Of a stretch of DNA of 64,000 nt, positions 49,358 through 56,597 are shown piece after piece. Every line of letters begins with the position of its first letter. The first letter of the stretch is position 1. The DNA is from Chloroflexia bacterium SDU3-3 (GTDB taxonomy: Bacteria; Chloroflexota; Chloroflexia; Chloroflexales; Roseiflexaceae). The position numbers and the translations under genes are program-made. Location of the stretch: positions 1 through 64,000 of the forward strand of contig WBOU01000023.1 of assembly GCA_009268125.1 (NCBI GenBank), given 5' to 3'. The notes under the pieces are model-generated. The model ran no database searches, was not told the origin of the DNA, and saw nothing but the letters and a program-made list of their open reading frames with translations.

Positions 49358-49387
49358 AGCAGTGGTGCTCCCCCGGCCTTTTTGTGT
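49358..49387 (+). terminator. intrinsic terminator of the collagen-like gene
   Basis: 12-bp stem GGCCGGGGGAGC / GCTCCCCCGGCC with a 6-nt loop, followed by TTTTTGTG. Also lies just past the stop of the convergent paralogue 3. Confidence 0.85.
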
Positions 49388-49393
49388 GGGCCG

Positions 49394-50587
49394 CTAGCGC
49401 ACGGTGACACCCAGCAGCTCCATGAGCTGCGGATCTTCGGCGAACGCCACGCTGGCCACCGCCAGCAGCTGGCTCATCCATAGATCCAGCGCACCTAGCG
49501 CGGCGTTGCGCTGCGCGGTGGCCAGCTGGGCCTGGATGGCGGCCTGGTGCTGGGCGGCGCTGGCTGCGCGCAGCGCATCGAGGTCGGCGCGGGCGGCGGC
49601 GATGCGCTGCGCGGTGATGCCGAACTCGGCCAGCCGCGCCATGTGCTCGGGGTGCTGCTCTAGGCCGGTGTGCAGCTGCTGGGCCTGGGTGATCCACGCG
49701 CTCAGCGCCCGGCTGCGCGCGACCTGCAGCCCCAGGGCGCTGCTGGCCTGCCCGCGCAGGGCCACGCGGGCGATGGTGATGATCTGGCTGTGCGAGCGCT
49801 TGGCGGTGCTCCAGGCGATGTCGCGCACGGCGGTCGCGCCCTCGCTCTCGCCCCGGAGGATGCGCTGGCTGGTGTGGGCGCGGATGGCTTCGTCGCAGAG
49901 CCTGCGGCCAACCGCTAGCTTCTCGCTGTCGATGTTGTAGGCGTGAAGGTAGCGCATGGCCTGCTCATGGGCCTTCAGGTTGTTGATGCTGATGCTGATA
50001 CGTTGTAGCCGAGCATCGATGGATGTTTTCGGGCGTGTTGGCACCATCCTCCTCCTCTTTTGTGTGGCTGCTTCTGGTTGCAGGGTGGCTGCTTCTGGCT
50101 GCAGGGTGGCTGCTTCTGGCTGCAGGGTGGCTGCTTCTGGCTGCAGGGTGGCTGCTTCTGGCTGCAGGGTGGCTGCTTCCGACTGCAGTGCAGCTGCTTC
50201 TGGCTGCAGTGCGGCTGCTTCTGGCTGCAGTGCGGCTGCTTCTGGCTGCAGTGCGGCTGCTTCTGGCTGCAGTGCGGCTGCTTCCGGCTGCAGTGCGGCT
50301 GCTTCCGGCTGCAGTGCGGCTGCTTCCGGCTGCAGGGTGGCTGCTTCTGGCTGCAGGGTGGCTGCTTCTGGCTGCAGTGCGGCTGCTTCCGGCTGCAGGG
50401 TGCTGCTTTTCTCGTTTGATGGTTGCTTGGGAGGTTTTTTGGCCTTTTCCCCCTGTGCTTGAGCATCATGCCATCGTTTTTTTTGAGATCGACGAGCACT
50501 TTTGCTGCGGGTATAGCCTGCTTTGGTAGGAGAATAGTCTTTTGTGCGAAGTAAGCGCGGTGCTGATGCGGAAATATCGAGCATCAT
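49394..50587 (-). CDS. uncharacterised helical protein, paralogue 3, with heptapeptide-repeat N-terminus
   Basis: The C-terminal 217 residues (from Met at 50047, MVPTRPKTSID) are homologous to paralogues 1 and 2 and end LDLWMSQLLAVASVAFAEDPQLMELLGVTVR. The frame continues upstream as 16 heptapeptides LQPEAA(A/T) and a basic N-terminus (SARRSQKKRW, GEKAKKPPKQ) to ATG 50587. An extended -10 (TGGTATAGT) lies only 10 nt before that ATG, giving a nearly leaderless mRNA, so the 397-residue form is favoured. An AGGAGGAGG just before 50047 could also give the 217-residue form. Function unknown. Confidence 0.75.
   Translation of the reverse strand: MMLDISASAPRLLRTKDYSPTKAGYTRSKSARRSQKKRWHDAQAQGEKAKKPPKQPSNEKSSTLQPEAAALQPEAATLQPEAATLQPEAAALQPEAAALQPEAAALQPEAAALQPEAAALQPEAAALQPEAAALQSEAATLQPEAATLQPEAATLQPEAATLQPEAATLQPEAATQKRRRMVPTRPKTSIDARLQRISISINNLKAHEQAMRYLHAYNIDSEKLAVGRRLCDEAIRAHTSQRILRGESEGATAVRDIAWSTAKRSHSQIITIARVALRGQASSALGLQVARSRALSAWITQAQQLHTGLEQHPEHMARLAEFGITAQRIAAARADLDALRAASAAQHQAAIQAQLATAQRNAALGALDLWMSQLLAVASVAFAEDPQLMELLGVTVR
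50063..50398. repeat. 16-copy 21-bp tandem array in or before paralogue 3
   Basis: Sixteen 21-bp units of the type GGCTGCAGGGTGGCTGCTTCT, each with a PstI-like CTGCAG. Two unit types (GGGTG and GTGCG) alternate in blocks, and one unit has a Ser for Pro codon. Same unit length, copy number and total size (336 bp) as the array at 23036-23371, but unrelated sequence. Confidence 0.95.
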
Positions 50588-50597
50588 TGCAAAATAC

Positions 50598-50606
50598 ACT
50601 ATACCA
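50598..50606 (-). promoter_or_regulatory. extended -10 (TGTGGTATAGT) of paralogue 3
   Basis: Minus-strand TATAGT with TGG extension. The first ATG lies 10 nt downstream, so the transcript should have a leader of only a few nucleotides. Confidence 0.55.
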
Positions 50607-50699
50607 CAGCTTTTTTTGGACTCCTTCGGTGTTGTTGAAGTTCTAGTTGGTTATGTACTCATATGGTGTTTTTTATCTTGTTCTTATTCGGGATGTGGT

Positions 50700-50956
50700 A
50701 TCTGGTAGGTGGATGCCCTGCGCGGGCGGGCAAGCTGGGTGCGCTTTTGTCAATAGTGGTTTCTCGTGGTGAGTGGGTGGATGCCCTGCGCGGGCGGCGC
50801 CGAGGGGCCAGCCCCTCGGAACCCCGCAAGGGGGCGATGCCCCCTTTGAACCCCCTATTTGGAGCGTTCCGATGCTGTTTTCCTAGCGGCTAGTGTTGGT
50901 GCATATGGCCAGCTGGCATGCGCGGCACCTTCGCCGCATGGGCCGGGTGGGGAGGT
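50700..50956 (-). repeat. dispersed element A, copy 6
   Basis: Minus-oriented copy with CCCATGCGGCGAAGGTGC near 50933, TGGCCATATGCACCAACAC near 50902, GGGGCTGGCCCCT near 50806, and two CCCGCGCAGGGCATCCACC words (about 50710 and 50772). It lies directly upstream of paralogue 3, as copy 4 does for paralogue 2. Confidence 0.75.
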
Positions 50957-51209
50957 ATCGGCGATGATGCCGCATTGCGGGCATCGCCCCCGGCCCGATG
51001 CGCGCAATGTCTCGCCCCTACGTCACGGATCGCATCGCGCCTATGCCCCGGCATACTCGATTCGTTGGGCTATTGATTGTTTTTTAATGATCTAGTATGT
51101 TTTGTTGGGAGAATGTGTATATTTCCTTAAATGCGGTCTTCTCTGTTATAATCAGATACTACCAAGAAGATCGACATAAAAGATAAAACATCCAAAGGAG
51201 CTATGATCT

Positions 51210-53147
51210 ATGTTTCACTGGTCAACCATGGGCCGTGGGCTGGCGCTCTGCGCGCTGGCGGGGGCCTTGAGCTGGGTTGGGGCGGCGGTGCCCGCGTATG
51301 CGGATGCCCCGACGCCGCCTGTGCTCGGCGGGTCGCTTTCGGCCTTTGCTGTCGATATGGGCTGGGCCTATGTTGGGCAGGGCAGCTCGCTGGTGGTGCT
51401 GGACGGGCAGAGCTTCCCCATGCAGCAGGCCGCCGCGCTGCCGCTGGTGGGGCCTGCCAGCCAGCTGGTGCACGATGGCGCGCGGCTGTATGTGGCCGAG
51501 CAGGTGAGCGGCGGCGCGAGCCTGGAAGGCAGGCTGGAGATCTTCGACATCCAGTCGCCGCAGTCGCCCGCGCTGCTCGGCTCGCTCGCGCTGCCCGCCC
51601 CGATCTCGCGTCTGGCGGTGGTCGGCACATCGGCCTACGTGCTCACGGGTGGTGAATGGTCGAGCGAGATCCGCGTGGTGGATGTGGCTAACCCCGCCGC
51701 TCCCGCCGATCAGGGCGCACTAGATACGGGGTCGCAGCAGATCCTTGACCTCGCGACGGATGGCCAGATTCTGTATGGGTTTGGCGCAGATCAGCTGCTG
51801 GCCTGGGATGTGCAGCACCCCTATGCGTTTGGCAGTGTGCTCGATCTGCCCTGGGCAGATGCGCGGCAGGCCGCGCTGAGCGGCGGGCGGGCCTACCTGC
51901 TCAGCGGCCAGGGCTCGGCGGCGACCCTTGCCGCTATCGATCTGCAGAACCCGCAGCAGCCCGCGCTAGTGGCCAGCGCGGCTGTGCCAGGTGCTGCCGC
52001 GCTCGCGGTCGAGGGCACGCTGGCGTATGTCGGCAGCACCGACGGCAGCGTCGATGTTCTGGATGTGGGCGATCTGGCCAGCGCGCCGTTCCAGCTGGCT
52101 GGGCACATAGATGTTGGGCTGCGCTCGGCGGGCCAGATCGCGGTTGTCAATGGGCAGATCGTGGTGCTCGACCCCGTGCGCTCAACCCTTTCGGTGCTGA
52201 GCTTCGCGCAGGGCCAGGCGAGCGTGCAGGACACCTACGACACCTATGGCGCGATCTCGACGCTGGCGGTGAGCGGCGATCTGGCCTATCTGGGCACCAC
52301 CGAGGGGCTGCGCGTGGTGTCGCTGGCCCCAGCCAGCTATGGGCGCACGCTCGGCAGCTGGGAGGGCGCGCCGGGCACAGCGCTCACCATCCGCCAGCTG
52401 GTAGCCACTGGCCACCAGCTGGTGGCGCTGGTGTCGAATGCGAGCGGGCAGGCGGGCCTGCTGCTGTTCGATGTGCAGAACCCGGCTATCCCGCAGCCGC
52501 TAGGCAGCATCGTGCTGCCGGGCGACCTGAGCACGCTGGATGTGAGCGGGTCGCTGGCGCTGGTGGGGGTGAGCGGGTCGCCGCAGTCGCAAGTGAGCGG
52601 GCTGTATGTGGTGGACATCGCGCAGCCGTCTGCGCCGAGCATCCTAGGCACGGTGGCGTGGGCCAGCAGCGCGCCGCTGAGCGATGTGGCGGTGGATGGG
52701 GCGTATGCCTACGCGCTGGGCGCGCATGTGCTGAGCGTGGTGGATCTGAGCAGCCCGGCCCAGCCGAGCCTGGTTGGGCAAGCCCAGCTTGGTAACGGCT
52801 ACGGCGAGGCCAAGCGTCTGACGATCCAGCAGGGGCTGGCGGCGGTGGCGCTTGCGGGCGGCTACCAGTTCTACGACCTGAGCAGCCCGGCCCAGCCGAC
52901 ACTGGTCACCACGCAGAGCGCCGACCAGCTGGTGGATGTGGCGTTTGGCGATGGCACGGCGGTGGCGCTTTCCAACGCGTATGGCGCGCCCATGCTGACT
53001 ATCGCTGATCTCAGCCTGCCGTCGGGTGCGCTCAGCCCGCGCCACGAGCAGCCGCTGCCCTTCGCGGGCGTCTCGGTGGCGCTGGCGGGCCAGCAGGCCT
53101 ATGTGCTGCTGGCCGATGGCAGCGTCCGTGTGTTCTCGCTGAGCTAG
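51210..53147 (+). CDS. exported beta-propeller protein with LVIVD-like repeats
   Basis: 645-residue secreted protein. A signal peptide (about 1-31, ending AVPAYA) is followed by about a dozen repeats of the form 'LxVVDxSxPxxPxLxGS...xxxVxGxxAYVxxG', as in LEIFDIQSPQSPALLGS, LYVVDIAQPSAPSILGT and LSVVDLSSPAQPSLVG. These are LVIVD-type blades of a beta-propeller, probably two propellers. Such proteins are surface or extracellular and bind ligands or proteins; no enzyme motif is seen. Start ATG 9 nt after AAAGGAG (an ATG 7 nt earlier is out of frame). Monocistronic, with a terminator after it. Confidence 0.88.
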   Translation: MFHWSTMGRGLALCALAGALSWVGAAVPAYADAPTPPVLGGSLSAFAVDMGWAYVGQGSSLVVLDGQSFPMQQAAALPLVGPASQLVHDGARLYVAEQVSGGASLEGRLEIFDIQSPQSPALLGSLALPAPISRLAVVGTSAYVLTGGEWSSEIRVVDVANPAAPADQGALDTGSQQILDLATDGQILYGFGADQLLAWDVQHPYAFGSVLDLPWADARQAALSGGRAYLLSGQGSAATLAAIDLQNPQQPALVASAAVPGAAALAVEGTLAYVGSTDGSVDVLDVGDLASAPFQLAGHIDVGLRSAGQIAVVNGQIVVLDPVRSTLSVLSFAQGQASVQDTYDTYGAISTLAVSGDLAYLGTTEGLRVVSLAPASYGRTLGSWEGAPGTALTIRQLVATGHQLVALVSNASGQAGLLLFDVQNPAIPQPLGSIVLPGDLSTLDVSGSLALVGVSGSPQSQVSGLYVVDIAQPSAPSILGTVAWASSAPLSDVAVDGAYAYALGAHVLSVVDLSSPAQPSLVGQAQLGNGYGEAKRLTIQQGLAAVALAGGYQFYDLSSPAQPTLVTTQSADQLVDVAFGDGTAVALSNAYGAPMLTIADLSLPSGALSPRHEQPLPFAGVSVALAGQQAYVLLADGSVRVFSLS

Positions 53148-53156
53148 GCTCTGCTA

Positions 53157-53192
53157 AAGGCGAGGGGTGCATGTTTGCCCCTCGCCTTTGGC
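53157..53192. terminator. terminator after the propeller gene
   Basis: 12-bp stem AAAGGCGAGGGG / CCCCTCGCCTTT with a 10-nt loop. Could serve both this gene and the convergent membrane-anchored protein gene. Confidence 0.65.
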
Positions 53193-53210
53193 ATGCAGGC
53201 AAATGTCGTC

Positions 53211-53669
53211 TCAGCTCTGGGCCTGGTAGTCGGCCAGCGTGATCAGGGTGATGCTCTCGCCGGGGCTGAGGCAGGGCACTTGGGCCATGTCGTGGTGGTG
53301 CTGCACCACCAGCTGGGCCTCGCCCAGCGCCAGCGCGTTGATGCAGTGCGAGACGCCCTGGGCGTCGGGCGTGCAGTTCTCGTCGGTGCGCACCACGGCG
53401 GCTGCGCCCGACTTCGGGGCTGCCCCGCTGATCAGGCTGGCGAACAGCACGCCGCCCTCGCCGCTGATCGCGGGGGACTGCTGGCCGCGCGGCACGATCA
53501 CCAGCGTGCGGCCCTGGCTGCTGGCCTGGGCGGCGGGGTGGCCTGGGTCGGCTGCGGCGGGCTGCGGCGCGCGCATGCGCCCGATCAGAAAGGCGAGCGC
53601 CAGCACCAGCACGCCGCCGCCGATGATGATCAGCAGCCGCCTGCCGCGCTGCGAGAGGATTAGGTCCAT
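53211..53669 (-). CDS. membrane-anchored small extracytoplasmic protein
   Basis: 152 residues with one N-terminal transmembrane helix (about 11-30, LLIIIGGGVLVLALAFLIG), an Ala/Pro/Gln-rich linker and a small extracytoplasmic domain. The domain has three Cys residues and a His cluster (ENCTPDAQGVSHC, VVQHHHDMAQVPCLSPGE). This could bind a metal such as copper, an inference from the residues only. Not assigned to a family. Start MDLILSQRG after AAGGA. Divergent from the RT-like gene. Confidence 0.75.
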   Translation of the reverse strand: MDLILSQRGRRLLIIIGGGVLVLALAFLIGRMRAPQPAAADPGHPAAQASSQGRTLVIVPRGQQSPAISGEGGVLFASLISGAAPKSGAAAVVRTDENCTPDAQGVSHCINALALGEAQLVVQHHHDMAQVPCLSPGESITLITLADYQAQS

Positions 53670-54044
53670 GGTCATTCCTTGCTATTGTGGTGCGCGATCG
53701 GCGGAAAGCGAGGCCGAGGGCGCTTGGCGATCATCTGGGCGCATGGTACCGCCGCAAGCTGAGGCCTCGTTGAGCCTTTCCTGATGCCCCGCTGAGGATT
53801 ATGGTCTGCCGCGCCCCAGAGCCTATGTGTTAAAGCGCAGCGCATAAGGGGCGAATACACCACACTGGAAGCAGCGGCTTCGTGGGCCCTGGGAGCGTTT
53901 TGTTGCTTGGTGAATTGGGGGCTTGGTGGGGAAAACATGCTGGTGAATGAGAACGCAGCGACCCTCTGCCACACCCTGCTGTGACGCCACATGTCGTACC
54001 TCGCTGCTAGGATGTGGCTAGCCGGATCAAGCCAAGGAGCATAT
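53670..54044. other. intergenic region between the membrane-anchored protein and the RT-like gene
   Basis: 375 bp with no supported gene, and no repeat copy or convincing -35/-10 pair is seen. The right end carries TCAAGCCAAGGAG, shared with the leader of the lipoprotein gene at 56598. Confidence 0.5.
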
Positions 54045-56453
54045 ATGCCACCACTCAGCAGCGAACAATTCATCACGCGTATGAAGCTGCGCGAGCTACA
54101 GGCCCAGCGCGACCAGCTGCAGCGCGCCTACGACGAGATCGCGCAGCGCGCTGCCGCCGCCCCCGACGATGCGGCGCGCATCCGCACGCTCTACGCTGGG
54201 CTACAGGCGCTGATGTTCGCGGGCGAGCCGTTCCACCCCGATGTGAAGAACCTGGGCATGCTCCTGCACGATATCGAAGCTGGCCGCGCCTCGGACGAGG
54301 CGGTGGCGTTCTGGCGCGGTCGGCTCGATCAGGAGCTGGCGCGCGGTCGCCTGCGGGCCGATGTGGTCTACCTGTTTGGCGCGCTGCTGGATGAGTGGGC
54401 CGAGCGCCGCGACATGCTGCCCGATCTGCCCGAGCGCCGCGACATCTTGGCCGGTATGCTCGAGCGCGCCCAGCAGCCGTCGTTTGCGGCCATCGACCAC
54501 GCGCTGCTCGACGACATCTTTGGCTTCTTGGTGGCCGATCGGCCCGCCATGGCCAAGGCCGTGGCCGAGGCCATCGGTGAACACCTCAATACCCGCGTCG
54601 AGCCAGACGAGGCTCGCGATGTGCTCTGGCAGATCCGCCACGACCCGAGCCGCCACGCCGCGCTGCGCGAGGAGGCCCAGCGCGTGGTCGAGAGCGACCT
54701 GCTGCTGAAGGAGTTCGCCGACGCGCTGACCATCCTGATCGGCCAGCGCCACACCTGGGAATGGAGCGCCGAGGGTACCCCGGCGCAGGCCCGCTGGCTG
54801 CGCACCAAGTGGCGGCTGTTTTTGGATGACGATCTGCCAAACGCATGCCTGCTGGAGGTGCTTGGCGCACGCTGGCACCTCGTGCTCTCCATCGTGTTTG
54901 GCGATACCCTTAAGCTGCGCCAGGCGCGGCTCCAGCGCCTTGAGGAGCTGGATGCGCCGCAGGTGATCATCGATAACGAGCGGCGGCTGCTTGGTGCGGA
55001 TCCGGGCGTGCGAGCTGTGCTCACGCACGACATCTGGGATGAGGCGGATGGCGATGAGGATGCTCGCTCCTCCTCGATTGTGCAGCAGCGCATCCAGGCG
55101 TTCGGGCGAGTGCGCAGCGCGTGGCGGGAGCAGGGCTACAACGGGTCGGGCTATACGAGCGCCATGCCGATGGCGCTCGCCCTGATCAACGCCGAGCTGC
55201 AGCTGGGCCGCGCCGCCTTCCCCGATAGCCCGGTGTATGTGGTGAAGCTCGACCTGAAGGACTACTACCCCAGCCTCTCGCACGATCTCGTGCTTTCTAT
55301 CCTGCGGCGGCTTGGCCTGCCCGATCGCGAGCTTGCCTTCTTCCAGCGCTACACCCAGGCACGCGTGCAGTCGGGCGGGGCTGCGCTGGTAGCCCAGCGC
55401 GGCCTGCCAAACACCCGCCAACTCTCGGATGTGCTAGGTGACCTGGTGCTGCGGCTGCTGGATGTGCACATCCAGCGCTCAGCGCGGGTGATGCTGGTGC
55501 GCACGATGGACGATATCTGCCTGATCGCGGCAGCGCCCGATGAGGCATTGCGGGCGTGGCATGCCGCCCAGGGCTTCTGCGCGGCATGCGGGCTGGAGCT
55601 GAACATGGCCAAGTGCGGGGCGGTGGCGCTGGGCGGCGATCTGCCGCCTGGCCTGCCTGCGGGCGACGTGACATGGCAGATGCTGGCGCTGGGCCAGGAT
55701 GGCGAGTGGCGCGTGAACCAGCCCGCCCTCGACAGCTTCCTGCGCCAGTCGGCGTGGCGGGTGGGGCAGGCCACGGCGCTGCTCTCGAAGATCGAGCTGT
55801 ACAACCAGCAGCTCGGCCTGCTGGGCCAGCTGGTGGCGCTGGCCGCCCCGCTGGGCCAGCAGCACCGCCGCAGCGTGGATGCGGCGCTCGCGCGCTACCG
55901 CGCCGAGGTGCTGGGCGGCGATGCTGCTCAGGCGCTGGCCGCTGAGCTGCCCAGGCGCTTCCTGGGCGGGCAGCAGGGCGCGGCGGTGAGCGAGGCCTGG
56001 CTGCACTGGCCGATAACGGCGGGCGGTCTGGGGCTGCTGCACCCCACGCTGCTGGCCCAGCCCTACGCCCAGGCCTATGCCGAGCACGCCCCAGCGGCAC
56101 CGACGGCCCCACGCCAGCGCGATTGGGCGCGCGCAAATAACCTGTGGTCGCGCTTCTACTTCAAGCTGCTGGATGCGGTCGATCAGACCATCCCAGAGCA
56201 GCAAACGGTGATGGAGTCGCTGGTAGAGGATTTCATTGCCAGGGGCAAGGAGCTGAGCGATGGCCAGCAGGATGGCCTCTCGGCCTACTGGCGCTGGGTG
56301 CTCTACACCTATGGCCCGCAGATCCTCGATAGCTTCGGCACCTTCCGCTTCCTGGAGACGGCGCTGGTGCCCCAGCACCTCATCCTCCAGCGCAGCCTGG
56401 CCGACACCGAGTCCAGCGTGCTGCTGGCCCTGGCCCCGCCCGCCCAGGTCTAG
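54045..56453 (+). CDS. reverse-transcriptase-like protein (rvt-type candidate)
   Basis: 802 residues. The N-terminal helical/coiled-coil region (from MKLRELQAQRDQLQRAYDEI) covers about 370 residues. The polymerase core follows: motif A KLDLKDYYPSL (Asp403); RT4-like RGLPNTRQLSDVLGDLVL (about 452-469); motif C RTMDDICLI, where TMDD replaces YADD (Asp489-Asp490); motif D-like GLELNMAKCG. About 280 residues follow without a recognisable maturase, endonuclease or RNase H domain. No intron structure, msr/msd or Cas1 is nearby. Stand-alone gene, large unique N-terminus and Chloroflexota setting suit the rvt (reverse-transcriptase-related cellular gene) family, with UG/Abi-type RTs as the alternative. 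Start fixed by AAGGAG 5 nt before the ATG. All catalytic Asp are present, so polymerase activity is likely. Confidence 0.85.
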   Translation: MPPLSSEQFITRMKLRELQAQRDQLQRAYDEIAQRAAAAPDDAARIRTLYAGLQALMFAGEPFHPDVKNLGMLLHDIEAGRASDEAVAFWRGRLDQELARGRLRADVVYLFGALLDEWAERRDMLPDLPERRDILAGMLERAQQPSFAAIDHALLDDIFGFLVADRPAMAKAVAEAIGEHLNTRVEPDEARDVLWQIRHDPSRHAALREEAQRVVESDLLLKEFADALTILIGQRHTWEWSAEGTPAQARWLRTKWRLFLDDDLPNACLLEVLGARWHLVLSIVFGDTLKLRQARLQRLEELDAPQVIIDNERRLLGADPGVRAVLTHDIWDEADGDEDARSSSIVQQRIQAFGRVRSAWREQGYNGSGYTSAMPMALALINAELQLGRAAFPDSPVYVVKLDLKDYYPSLSHDLVLSILRRLGLPDRELAFFQRYTQARVQSGGAALVAQRGLPNTRQLSDVLGDLVLRLLDVHIQRSARVMLVRTMDDICLIAAAPDEALRAWHAAQGFCAACGLELNMAKCGAVALGGDLPPGLPAGDVTWQMLALGQDGEWRVNQPALDSFLRQSAWRVGQATALLSKIELYNQQLGLLGQLVALAAPLGQQHRRSVDAALARYRAEVLGGDAAQALAAELPRRFLGGQQGAAVSEAWLHWPITAGGLGLLHPTLLAQPYAQAYAEHAPAAPTAPRQRDWARANNLWSRFYFKLLDAVDQTIPEQQTVMESLVEDFIARGKELSDGQQDGLSAYWRWVLYTYGPQILDSFGTFRFLETALVPQHLILQRSLADTESSVLLALAPPAQV

Positions 56454-56597
56454 GGGCGCGGCGGCAGACACTGCTACCATCTAGCGACGAACTAGCTTCC
56501 ATGTTGATCACTTGGTGTGGGTTGGTGCAGGCTACAGTAGGCAGTGACACCCGACCACCGCTTCACCTCTGCCGCATTCAAGCCAAGGAGTCACTTC

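Larger units (their letters stand above)
50048..51209. other. array, N-terminal extension and repeat region
   Basis: If the short form of paralogue 3 is used, this whole 1.16 kb is non-coding. Holds the 21-bp array, a near-leaderless promoter, element A copy 6, a partial MITE-like end near 51020, and an AT-rich stretch before the propeller gene. In the AT-rich part TTTGTTGGGAG and TATAATC (51147-51153) may belong to the propeller gene promoter. Confidence 0.5.

Noticed and set aside
54045-56453. group II intron or retron
   Set aside because: No maturase or HNH domain, no intron boundary motifs and no msr/msd-like inverted repeats were seen around the gene.
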